Shown in pieces: positions 26,235 to 37,439 of a DNA stretch of 64,000 nucleotides. Made by a program: the position numbers and the translations under genes. Source of the stretch: Paramecium sonneborni (taxonomy: Eukaryota; Ciliophora; Oligohymenophorea; Peniculida; Parameciidae); the NCBI GenBank assembly GCA_905182985.1, contig CAJJDN010000019.1, positions 383,033 through 447,032 on the forward strand. The letters run 5' to 3'. Position 1 is the first letter of the stretch, and every line of letters starts with the position of its first letter. A model generated the notes under the pieces. That model worked only from the letters and a program-made list of their open reading frames with translations. It searched no databases and was not told the DNA's origin.

Positions 26235-26763
26235 TTTATTTTATATTAATATATTCCCTTAAAACAAAATAATTTTGATGTCTTTTGGCTAAATAATATT
26301 ATTTAAGCACTTTATATTTTAATTACATAGTCACATTATTATAATTCTAAGAGAAGTTTAAAATATAGGTCACTTTTTTTTTAATTAAGACATATTACTA
26401 TATTTTCAAAAATAATTGATTAACTAAAATCTATTCATTAAATTTGTTTTATTAAATGTAAGTAAGTTAATTTTATTAAAACAAAAAATTTTTCTGTAAT
26501 ATAAGTAAGCTATATGAAAAAGAAATCTATTTCAAGTTTCTATATAGATTTTTTTTTGCTCTTTGTTTTCAAAAAATATTCTCAAAAGTTATTTTTTTAA
26601 ATTTCATAGTTAATTCTAAGTAATTTTTGAGAAAGTTTATTATATTAAAATATTCATACTTAAAATATAATAGAAAGAATAGTAATTATAAAAATGCTCA
26701 TATAAATACATTTAATTTATATTTAATATTATAATTAATAACAGAAAAATTGATTAATTTAGA
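26235..26763. other. Divergent AT-rich intergenic region
   Basis: About 530 bp between the divergent starts of the kinase at 24647-26234 and the EF-hand gene. Long A and T runs are present. No coding frame or known motif is evident. Confidence 0.5.
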
Positions 26764-28662
26764 ATGCTCAGGATTCAAAATCGCATTAAACATGATAATG
26801 CTGAATTGCTGGCTATTATTGATAGATGTGCATGTATTATATTTTTTGAAGTTAGAAATTATGAAAGAAGACAGGTTGACTCTTAGACAAATGATTAAAG
26901 ACAATAATACAGAAATAATTTCATTAGTTACAACTTATAAAAAGAAAAATGGTATTTATTATAAATCAATATTTCAGATCTAAGATTGTTATAATAAGAA
27001 TTAAGAAAATTATTGAATAAAGTTAAAGGCAAATAATAATAATAATAAACTCAGATTCAATTCAATACTAAAATATAAAAAGAAAATTAAGTAAATATAT
27101 CTCAATCAAAAACATCACGAACCCCTTCAAGATAAACTGCAAGTATTTAAAAAAATCGAAATTTTGTAAGTCCTCCTAAAAGATCTTTAAGTCGATAAAC
27201 AAAATAGTAAAATATTCAAAAATAAGAAAATTCTCCTAGATTTAATGAAGATATAAAATAGAATAGTCCTAATTCTCCAGAATTCTAATTGTAAATATGT
27301 TAGCATAAAATATTAAGCATTTCACCAAATAAAATTGAATAACAAAGATAATAGTTGGAATAATTTGAATAAAAATTAAAATAATATACTCAAGGGGATA
27401 ATTTTTAAAAATTATTTGATCAATAAGAATATGCAAAAAAGAGAGATGAAGTGGTTCTAGCTAGTTTTTAAAATGTATTAAAAAATTTAATTATTAGTTT
27501 ACTGTTTAACATTCAGAGCCTGATAAAGATTAAAATAAAGATAAAGAGGAAGATTTTCAATAACAGAATCTACATAGAAGATAGTATTCTTATATGTCGA
27601 TGCCCAAAGATATTGTAATTCATCAACATCACAATACTGAAATAATTGAAATAAAATTATAAACTTAATCAAAACAAGAAATATAATAACCATAAGAAAA
27701 CATTATTTAAGAAATTAGGACTAATATTTAGGGGTCTTAAGATGGTTAAAAAATTAATTTTGGAAAATATAATGAAGATGTGTAGAATTAAATTTAAGAT
27801 AGACAATAAGAATAAAATGAAAAAGATAAAAAATAGAGATTTGAATAAAAAAATGATAATGTCTATCAATCTTAATTATTAGATAAATACGAAGAAGATG
27901 AATATGTTTAATTTTAAAATACTTAAAATGAAAGATAGTAAACATAATAGTTTGTTGCTACAAATGATGAAGATTTATACAAGCCTATAATAACTGAAGA
28001 TGATATAATGAAGAAATATGCAGATTTATTTACAGCACCTGATTTTTTGAAATAATGCAGAGCAACTTGTTAAACTCAAAAAACAATTGATTCATTTGCT
28101 GATAGTAGAAGCCTTAATTTTATAGTTCCATGTTAAAGTATGGTTTGTCAGGATGTTGAAACAACTAAAAAAGGAAAATATTAATTGTTATCATAATTAA
28201 CAGCTGAATAAATTTTTGATGAGATTTTTCCTGAATCTACTTTATAGAAAATAAGTAAAGCATTTTTTAGATTTAAAATGGAAGTTGTATTTTAATAATT
28301 AAATCATGATCCATCTTAAGAAGAATTAGATGAAATGTTTTATTAGGTTGATATTCTAAGAGATGGATTTGTTGATGTTAATGAAATGGGTTAGTTTTTA
28401 GATAGTGTTTGTCCTAAATAAGATAGATAAATTTATAATAATATTGATAAAAATAATAAAGGATATTTTGATGAATAAGAATTAAGTTAATAATCTAATA
28501 AAAATGTTGCTAGATTATACTTTTAAGAATTGGATTTATTAAATACTAATAAAATAACATATTGGGAATATTATTTAAAGTAATAAAATATATATTATAT
28601 TTAGACGTACTACGAATATTGGTCAATAAGTTATTAATTTAATATTAAAAAATTTAGATTGA
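26764..28662 (+). CDS. EF-hand calcium-binding protein
   Basis: About 598 residues with introns 26828-26855, 26952-26977, 27475-27497 and 28580-28604 removed; the exons sum to whole codons. The N-terminal half is Gln/Lys-rich and coiled-coil-like with SxxP basic patches (SKTSRTPSRQ, SPPKRSLSRQ). The C-terminal part holds two EF-hand loops, DILRDGFVDVNE and DKNNKGYFDEQE, where the acidic positions 1 and 12 are kept. A further helix (LDLLNTNKITYWEYY) looks like a degenerate hand. A calcium sensor or scaffold is likely. The first intron begins GTGCAT, which is unusual, so the N-terminal 30 residues are the least certain. Confidence 0.75.
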
Positions 28663-28707
28663 TTAAATGTTTTTATATAAAATTAATAAATTTTTATTAT
28701 ATCGTTA

Positions 28708-29391
28708 ATGTTACCTTAGAAAGAATTATTAGGAAAGGAGGAAGATTTCAATCTGAATAAATTTCGGGATTCTTTATATCTTAGAATGTCGAGTCCAAGT
28801 ACATTAAAAGTGAGCAGCACATGTAAAGAGGATAATTCAGTTAAAAAATCCTCAAAATCCTCTCTATATACTGATTTTTAACATAGAAAAAGGTGGGTTA
28901 AATATTTATTAATAGTGCTCCATCATTTGATGAATTACTTAAAACTATGAATACTAATAGTGGATTAACATCATAACTAAATGGATCCAATCAAAAAAAA
29001 AGTAGAAATGATTCATCAAGAAAAATGAGTGGAATATAAAATAAAATAGAAAGTTTTGGTAGTAATGAAATAAATTAGCTTACAAAATTATCACCACCGT
29101 AATGCTTATATAAATTTTAGATTTATAAACAATTAGCCTATGTATTAATCTACAAAATCTTCATAAAAAAGAACCACATTCTCGAGTAGTATTACAGAAA
29201 AACCTGTTTTTAATAAGGGATCAGGCAAATCAATTTAAGATAAATTATCCTTAAAAGAATTGATAGAACTACGTAGCAAAGTAGATAATAGTACTTAATC
29301 AGAAGTTCATTAACTATCAGCTAATTATGTTTAAGAGTTAGTAAAATTATCTTAAATTATAACAAAGCAAGTTAGGAATGTAAAATATTGA
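28708..29391 (+). CDS. 212-residue Ser/Lys-rich hypothetical protein
   Basis: 212 residues after removing introns 28893-28915 (23 nt, GTGGG start) and 29099-29120 (22 nt). The start ATG lies 45 bp after the EF-hand gene. The composition is basic and Ser-rich (SSTCKEDNSVKKSSKSS, NQKKSRNDSSRK), with a C-terminal helical stretch (KLSLKELIELRSKV, QELVKLSQIITKQV). There are no membrane segments or cysteine motifs. It may bind a filament or another scaffold through its C-terminal helix; this is only inference. I do not recognise a family. Confidence 0.65.
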
Positions 29392-29696
29392 TACAATGTA
29401 TCTATTTACATTTATATAAAATAAAAATCATAAATGTTTTTAATGTCATATGAAAAATATGAAATAGAGGTTCAACAAATATTCTGATAAACTAAAAAAG
29501 TATTATAAATTCGTTTGAATTACTATAAATATAAATGATAAATTCTGTGTGAATAATTTAATAATACATTTTATTATTGTTAAAATGTGTATGTGAATCA
29601 ATCATGTAATAATATTTAAGTTTAAAATGAATATATGCCTTCAAATTAGATTTATAATAAACATATAATAGAGATTATTAAAATAAAAATAAAGTA
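29392..29696. other. AT-rich intergenic region
   Basis: About 305 bp between two plus-strand genes, with no coding frame. The 3' end of one gene and the promoter of the next should lie here, but no motif is recognisable. Confidence 0.45.
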
Positions 29697-30263
29697 ATGT
29701 TCAAGAACAACTTCTATTCATATGTTGGTGGTACAAGATCAGATATTGCAATGAGTATTGAATCATACTTTGAAGTGATGGAAGTCCTTTTGGATTAATA
29801 TTTAAGTAGAGAAGTAATAACTAGCATTTAATATATGTAGATGTTGTTCAATTTCAAAAACTGCAGTCAAGTATTGAATGATATCGTAGTTTCTGCACCT
29901 TTAGCCTTTTTGCCGTTTTCACTTTTAGGAACATAATGGTTGTTTGCAGGAGCTAATAGAAAAGGTGCAAATAAGGCTTATGGACCAATCCTTGCATCAG
30001 TTCATATGCTTGTATTGTGGAGAGCATATACTGCTCCGATTCCTAATAAATTGTTTACTAAAATCGTTGCAGATCCTACTATTGATGGCTAATACATTAG
30101 GTATCAAATTATTAATTAATTAAGAACTTAATTATCTGTAATGAAACCTGGATTATGGTCTGTTTTAAGTAGAGAGTTATATCATAAAGGATACAGATTC
30201 CCTGAAATGTTGGAATTCAAGACTGCTACCGAATTCCCAACAGGATTTGTTAAACCATATTGA
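29697..30263 (+). CDS. Conserved-looking 179-residue protein, possibly mitochondrial
   Basis: 179 residues if the 27-nt GTA...TAG segment at 29814-29840 is removed; 188 if retained, because that segment has no TGA and is a multiple of three. GC content is higher than in the neighbouring genes, as often seen in highly expressed ciliate genes. Two hydrophobic stretches (VVSAPLAFLPFSLLG and PILASVHMLVLWRAY) suggest membrane contact. The remainder is basic and ends in FPTGFVKPY. It resembles in style the small lineage-specific subunits of ciliate respiratory complexes, but I do not recognise it and this is only a guess. Confidence 0.7.
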
Positions 30264-30331
30264 TGGTACATAATATATTAAAAATATCCAATAATTTGAT
30301 ACAATTTTATTAATATTAAATATATTACTAA

Positions 30332-33300
30332 ATGCAGAAAGATGAACAATATGTGACTAATTTTTATATCGAAAAATAAATAAAAATATTAAAACCTCAT
30401 CCTATGGCTATTAAATTTGCTACCGACATCTTGTAAAACTACTATTAATTGTAAGCAGTAAAAAATTACATTATCAATTTTTAGAGAGAATCCATTAAAA
30501 CTTTGCAATCATCACTACTTAATATTTATTAGTTTTTTTAACTAGATTAATTTGAAGGATCATTAGATATTAATAACAAAATAAATACTTTACTTGACGA
30601 AATTTCAAAAATTGATGACAACTCCATTAAAAAAATTATATTTCGACGTTCATCCCCAAGAAAATCATTAGCAAAGTAATTTTATTTTTTTATTTAAACT
30701 TAATTAGATCTTTTAAATTGTTATCTTTAAAATTAAGAATAAGTTTTGATGTTATCAGTGAAAATTGGGTCAACAAATAAATATTTCTTAATCAATTAAG
30801 ATGGTCATGTCAATGTATAAAGAACATACAAAAGTACATCTACTTTTAGTAAAAAGTTAATTGAATCAAGATGTAAATAGAGTAGCAAAAAACCAATTAA
30901 AAATGTTTATCTGCAGAATTTGTGAATAATAAGTATAAGCCAAGGATATGACTCAACATTGTATTTAATGTGAGAAAATTGCAGAAAGCAAAAAAAGATT
31001 TATTGAGTTGAATTTAGAATTAGCTAATTTATGTGATTAAGCATATTAAGAAAAACGAAATGTTTAAGTTAAGTTAGCTATCAAAAAGTAAGAATTTAAA
31101 AATAGTTTACAAGAATGAAAGATAAAAATAAATTAAGGCAGTATAGGAATACTTAATATATATTTAGAAGAGTATAGACTTTAGATGATTAAGATGAGGA
31201 AGATGATGAAAAAGGAGAATACCAATAAGAATAAAATTATATAGCAAATATAATGACACAAATTATAAATTTTGCTGAAAAAACATTAAGTAATGAAGTT
31301 GAGATTGAAGATACAAAATGTAATAATTATTGAATCTTAAATGTTTAGTGACTCTAGTATTAATGAATGATTTAGTAAGTTCAACTGAATATATTGAGAA
31401 TTAGGATGCTTTGACAATAATTAATTCAACTCATAAATGTTTATTAGAACGACTCGAATATCATAAAAAATAAGAAAGTTATAAGAATATTAAAAACTAA
31501 TAATAATAAGATTAATCAGAGGATAGTATAATTAAAATAAGAAGAGCTTTTACAAAATCTAATTCTATTTCTTTTAGAATTCCAAAATTTTAAAATACTC
31601 CTTCATCTCCTTCATAAAGGATATCAACTGATCCAATTTAAGAAGAAGATGATTCACCAACTTATCCTTAAGTGAAATCTTCATAAAAAATTATACCATA
31701 AAGAAGAGGATTTAGAATGAATTCTTCTATATTTAAGGTTAGTGATGGATCTGAATCACCTAAATCATTAAAAAATATATTAATACCATAAAATTAATCA
31801 AAATCAAGTAGTTTTCATAATGGTGATACAAATTAATCATTAAATTCAAACAATACAGATAATAATAAGATTGATTCAATTTAGAAAAATTCAAATTTTG
31901 ATAATAAAAATGAATAACGTGATTAATAATCTCCTACTTTAAAAAAATTATCTTAATTTAAATCAAATCTGGAACTTCTTAATGTTTAATAAAAATAACC
32001 ATCATTAGAAGAAATTAGTCCTAATATAGATAATTTAAATCCATCAATAAAAGAAGGAGATAATTCATCAAATTTATCAAGCATTGAATCTGGATAAAAA
32101 TCTAATTCTGCAACTAATAATGATTCAAGTTCTTTAGCTTTATAAAAAAGATAATGTAAAAAAAGGTCTAAATAAAAGTAAAACTTTCATTCTTAAGAAA
32201 TTGAAAAAATGCAATAAAGTCATAAAATTTAACCTAGAAAGAGTAGATTCTATGAAAATTAGATATGTAAATCTCCCACAATATTGCCTGATTATGGATT
32301 AGATGAAATTTAAATTGATAAAGGATATCATTCAGATTCAAATTTAATTAAAACAGCAATTCCATCATAAAATTAATCATCCTAAGTAGGAATTAAAGAT
32401 TTTGAATTTATAAAGCCATTAGGAAAAGGTGCATATGGATGGGTATTTTTAGTTAAAAAGAAAGCATCAGGTGATTTATATGCATTAAAAATAATAGATT
32501 GTGCTTAAAGAGTAATTATAATTAATATTTAGAATTTAGAGGCATTTTTAGAATAACTTAAGGCAGAAAGAAATATTTTTGAGATTCTTAATAGTAATTT
32601 TGTTGTTAAAGCTTATTTTTCTTTTGTACATGAATAATATTTATGTTTTGTTTAAGAATATATGATGGGAGGAGATCTTGCTAGTATTCTTAAAACTTAT
32701 ACAGTAATTATTTTATAATTATATTTTTAGGCTTTAGATGAATTTTATGTTCGTCATTATATGGCAGAAATAATTTTAGCATTAGATTATTTAAGATAAT
32801 AGAATATAGTTCATAGAGATTTAAAACCAGAGAATATTCTTTTAGATACTTAAGGACATGCTAAACTAGCTGATTTTGGATTATCTGAATAAGGAGTTAA
32901 TAGTAGATTAAAGTTAAAGGATAGTATGAATTCATTCAATACTATTGAAATACCTACATGTGTAGAATAAATGATTGATAAATAAGGTTATTAAACAGTA
33001 TATAAACAATTAAGAAAAGTAGAATCTATTTTAGTTGATAAACCAGGAAGCAAAACTAAAAAGTTAATTATTTATTATAATTTTAGAATTGTTGGAACTC
33101 CTGATTATATTGCTCCAGAAATTATATTAGGAACATCTGCTAGTAATTTCAGTTGTGATTATTGGAGCTTAGGAATTATTATGTATGAATTATTATGTGG
33201 AATTGCTCCATTTAATGATGATACGGTTGAAAAAATCTTTGATAATATTCTTAATATGAAAATTGAATGGCCATTGATTGGTGAAGGAGATGATTGTATT

Positions 33301-33779
33301 TCTTAATAAGCTTATGATTTAATGATAAAACTATTAGAACCTGACTTTTAAAATAGAATAGGACATAAATCTATTGAAGAAATTAAGAATCATCATTTCT
33401 TTAAAGGTATTTTGTTTAATAATCCATAAGGAATTTCTTGGAATACATTATTGTGTAAACCAGGTTTAATTATTCCTGAATTAAATTGTGAATCTAAAGA
33501 TACAGAAAATATGCACCTTTTTCTCAAAAAATTAGAAAAAACAAATAAAGATAGCGAAAATAAAAAATTAACCTAATAATTAAAAGCATAATTATAAAGC
33601 TTAGAAAGAATTGATCTACTTAAATAGAGAAGTATTTAGGAATCAGAAAAATACTTGTATATCAATTTTTATTAATTAGGTAACAAGTGAAACTTGAACA
33701 ATCAAAATTAAATTAATAGATTGATTCTCTAACTCAATTTTAAGCTAAAATTTACTAAACTTATTCTAAGATGTAGTGA
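30332..33779 (+). CDS. AGC-type protein kinase with zinc-finger motif (MAST/IREH-like)
   Basis: 1,068 residues with nine introns removed: 30676-30707, 30769-30800, 31088-31113, 31141-31167, 31320-31348, 32512-32532, 32704-32730, 33063-33086 and 33657-33679. The exons sum exactly. Near residue 190 a short zinc motif, CRICEQ...HCIQC, matches the one upstream of plant IREH1-type kinases. A long Ser/Gln-rich linker follows. The kinase domain (about residues 640-1000) has [33 protein letters not shown] and GTPDYIAPE. About 64 residues lie between DFG and GTPDY, a Greatwall/MAST-like insertion. A coiled tail follows. Catalytic residues are intact. Several introns are multiples of three. The 3' end faces the next gene 26 bp away. 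Confidence 0.87.
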
Positions 33780-33805
33780 ATAAATTTTGCATTCAGTAAA
33801 AAACA

Positions 33806-34665
33806 TCATTCATCTTTTGTTAAATTTACAATTTTATAATCTCTCCCACAATTTTCTTTGAATTTTAATTAATTCATTCTCTCCCTATTAATTTAAATAT
33901 TTATTGGCTTTTGACTTATAATTCTATCAAAAGTATTTATTCTTTATGTATCACATCTTTATTTACTATTCCAATCTTTAGAAAGATTAAATGATTAATT
34001 CATTTAATCCCCTATTAAACCATTTGGATTATTAAACTCAAAACATTCATTTTAATTACGATATTTATCATAACCTAACAATATTTTTATTAATATTAAC
34101 TTATATTTCTCTATTTTAATTTATTTGAAGTTTCATTTTTATGCAAATTTTCTAAAATCCTTTTTTTTCGATTTAAGAAATTTGCTTCTTATCTCAAAGA
34201 TTAATATAATTCTTATTCTTTCTTAATCATTAATAATTCTTTTATTCTTTGTTAAGGTTGTTAAGGTAATCCTAAATCTTTAGAATAATCTAATTTATCA
34301 GAATTAATATGAAAAGAATAAACTTTCTGTTTAAAATAATTTCTGATATTTTCAATTGTATCACTTTGAAACTGAGTTTATTTCTATCCGAAAATCTTTT
34401 AATTACAATTCAAATCATCCTTAAATCTTGGATAGTGTTCTATAAAATTATATTTAGGTTTTGTAGTTCCTTTCTTTTTTGGATATAATTCTGATTAATT
34501 TATTGAAGATTTTTCAATTCTCTTAGAAAAATTTGATGTTTTCAAAAAATTATCTAATTTACCTGCTGGATTATCTAATCTATTATAAGTTTCTTAAATT
34601 GCCTTGAAACTTAGATTTCTATATTATTTTTTAAAATCTAAATAGGAATTATTTATTTTGTTCAT
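33806..34665 (-). CDS. 277-residue hypothetical protein, helical
   Basis: 277 residues after removing one 26-nt intron at 34075-34100; the exons sum to whole codons. It is rich in Lys, Asn and Gln. A central helical segment (LLMIKKEQELYQSLRQEANF) looks coiled-coil. There is no signal peptide, membrane segment or cysteine motif. The layout (short basic blocks, one coiled coil) resembles many small ciliary or basal-body proteins, but no family is recognisable. Its stop lies 26 bp from that of the convergent AGC kinase. Confidence 0.7.
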
Positions 34666-34868
34666 AACAATAATTTTATATAATAAATTTTAACAAATAT
34701 CTATAACTTAAGAATTAAACTTATAAGGTAACTTACGTTTAATAATTATAGAATAATATATAAATAAATATGAGCTCACAAATAATTAGATAAAATTATG
34801 AATGATTTTTGGATAAGTTTAATGTTTATTTGAAAATACTATAATTTAGAATATATAAAGTAAAGTAA

Positions 34869-36323
34869 ATGAAAGTACATTCAATTAGAGAAATTACTAT
34901 TTAATTGGATTAATATTATTAAGATGATTTAGATAGATTTAAAAAAATAAATATTTAGAAAGTATACAATGATGAATTGTTATAAAGGGAGGGAAAATTG
35001 TTGAAAGAATGGAATAAATATAAATAAAAAAATCAAAATAATATTGCTAGTATTATAATTTAATCAGAAACTCTTAAGATTTGTTTATGTGAATTTTTAA
35101 AAAAAAGATGGACTTCAATGGAATTTTGGATTAAAATTGCTTTTGATTTAATAAATGAGAAAGCATATGGAAGAGTTATTAAAGATAAGCTTTTCGGATA
35201 ATTATATAAGAATTAAAATGATTTGATTTCTTAATTAATACGTAGATAATGGCCAACTCGATGGAAACATATTTAGGAGGATTCTTGCTTAAATTTAGAA
35301 ATTATTTAACTATATTTAGAATATTTACCTATTAGATTATTTTTATAATAAAATATTAATGAATAGACAAATATAATAGTTGATATTAGAAGAATGCCTT
35401 ATCTTTAAGAAAATTATATTTTCAGATTTACAATCAAATAAGATTTATTTTTTCCAAGTGTTAAATATAGTGGAAGTCAGATGTTATAATAATTGATTAA
35501 TGCAGGAAACAATTTTTGTCAATCCTATATTTAATTTATTAAATGCATAACACCTTTAATAATTCCAATACTTAATCTAATGATTTGTAGTAAATCTTAA
35601 GGAAGGACAATTAATTTATATGGAATATAATGTAAATTTATATTTGATCTTTTGATATCTTTAAAAGCTATAGGATCAAATAAAATTGAATGTACTAAAA
35701 ATTCAACAAGATCAATAAAAACATATGATCAACAGTAGAAATATAAATTAAAAAATCAGATGAGTGAGATTATTATTACAATTATGGAATAATAGCACCT
35801 AAATATAGATATTATTAATGACATTAGAAATAACTTCTAAAATGGATATGTTGCCATCATAGATGAATCACTTAAAAAAGATGAATGTTAATAAAAAAGA
35901 TTGATAATAATTTGTAGTCCTAAGAAAATGAGTTTTGGTAATATGGATCACAAAATAATTTTTTACAAAATACCTGATGAAGAGATTTAATAAATATTAT
36001 GGAAATGTGACTATGAATTCCTTATATTTTATATGAATATGCTTTTTAATTACCCTGAGTTAGAAAATTAAATTGATAATGTGAGATAAAGAAATGCTTA
36101 AATAATGATTTGCCTGTGGAGTTATGTATTAGCTTAATTTTTTTTAAATAATTAAGATATATTAGAAGTAAAAAATGAAAATATTTAACAAGAAGATTTA
36201 TATTAAAATTAAATTGAATAGCCTCAAATCTTACTTTCTGATTCAGATTAAAAAATATCTCAAAAAGATAACTAAATCACTCCAATGAAGGTTCAAAATA
36301 TAGATTAAGATTAAATATAATGA
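34869..36323 (+). CDS. 484-residue hypothetical protein
   Basis: A single open frame of 485 codons from ATG 34869 to TGA 36321-36323. An upstream in-frame ATG at 34771 is cut off by TGA, so 34869 is preferred; an extra 5' exon remains possible. The N-terminal 450 residues are mixed helix and strand with motifs such as RWTSMEFWIKIAF, SQGRTINLYGIQ and LWSYVLAQFFLN. The last 60 residues are Gln/acid-rich. I see no catalytic motif, membrane segment or zinc site. It sits just upstream of the two tubby genes but shows no tubby similarity. Confidence 0.65.
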
Positions 36324-36401
36324 AATTATTTAGTTTATTTATTGCAAAATTTCTAACAAAAATCATTGGTTTTGATACTTATTATCTACAATATTTTTAT
36401 T

Positions 36402-37395
36402 ATGAATAAATCAAAAATTCTTTTGAATAGCTGTAAATTGAAAAATGGATAACTATTACCTTAGGAAGAGATTTCAGTATCGAAACTTGAATCTTTTGAA
36501 TAAGATTCTCCATTAAAAGATAGCTACAAAGATAAAATTAAGAATGAAGAATCTGAAAAAGTATTATTTTCAATTTAGCATGAAATATTTTAAAATGAAA
36601 GTAAAACAATATAGAACCAAAATAATTCCAAGTGTTTAATTTATCCTAATCCTTTAAAGGAGTTAAGGATTCCATTCGATAAAATTTAGTTTATTTTATA
36701 GCCTATTTAAAGAGAGGGAATTTTATAATGTTAAATTCGTAAGATAGCAATCTAATCTTCAAAATAAAATGCGAAATATGAATTAACAATGTTTGATTTA
36801 CCAATTTTGATTGCTGAAAAAATTCAAACTTTATTTAAAAGGAAAATTTTAATTAAATAGTCCGGTTTAAATTACTTTGCTGGAAAATTAAAATGGGATA
36901 TATTTGGAAAAAACTTTATTTTTCTTGATCATAAAGTAAGTCCAAAAAAATGTTCTTCAATTAATATGCAAAGATTATGTACAGGAGGAGCTAATTATTA
37001 AAAAACTGGAAAGAAGAAACCTCATAAAATTAGAGTAATTTAATGTTTAAAAATAGATATACTTGCCTGAATTAAACTCAAACAATTAAATGTACGAATA
37101 TAGATTAGAAAAGTGTAAATACTTTGATAGTAAACCAAAATATTTTTAGGAATTTTAGAATAGAGAACCAGAATATAATCCAGGAGCAAAGTCTTTCGTT
37201 TTGCCATTTTACAATAGAGCTTTGATAGCATCATCTAAGAATTTATAATTATTTCAATAGGGTGACAATAAGATTATCTTTCTTTTGGGAAAGATTGAAA
37301 AAGGAGTATACAATCTCGATTTTTAATGGCCAATTCTACCTTTATAGGCTTTTTAAATAGCAATGTCATGTTTCGTATCAAGAGCATCAGATTGA
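36402..37395 (+). CDS. Tubby-like protein, tandem copy 1 (divergent)
   Basis: 323 residues after removing one 22-nt intron at 37035-37056. Residues 90-323 form a tubby domain: it opens near PIQREGILQCQIRKI, continues with YFAGKLKWDIFGKNFIF, and closes with NREPEYNPGAKSFVLPFYNRA, LQAFQIAMSCF. Tubby domains bind phosphoinositides, and in animals tubby and TULP3 help deliver receptors to cilia. This copy is diverged: the usual C-terminal SSFDxKxACE block reads SCFVSRASD, and FNxR becomes FYNRA. The N-terminal extension is short. It lies 44 bp before the second copy. Confidence 0.82.
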
Positions 37396-37439
37396 ATTAA
37401 TAATTAATATATTTAGATTATAAATTATTAAAGCTGTAA

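Noticed and set aside
27499..27945. Three overlapping hydrophobic minus-strand frames
   Set aside because: They are antisense to the Lys/Asn/Gln-rich part of the EF-hand gene, which reads Phe/Leu/Ile-rich in reverse.
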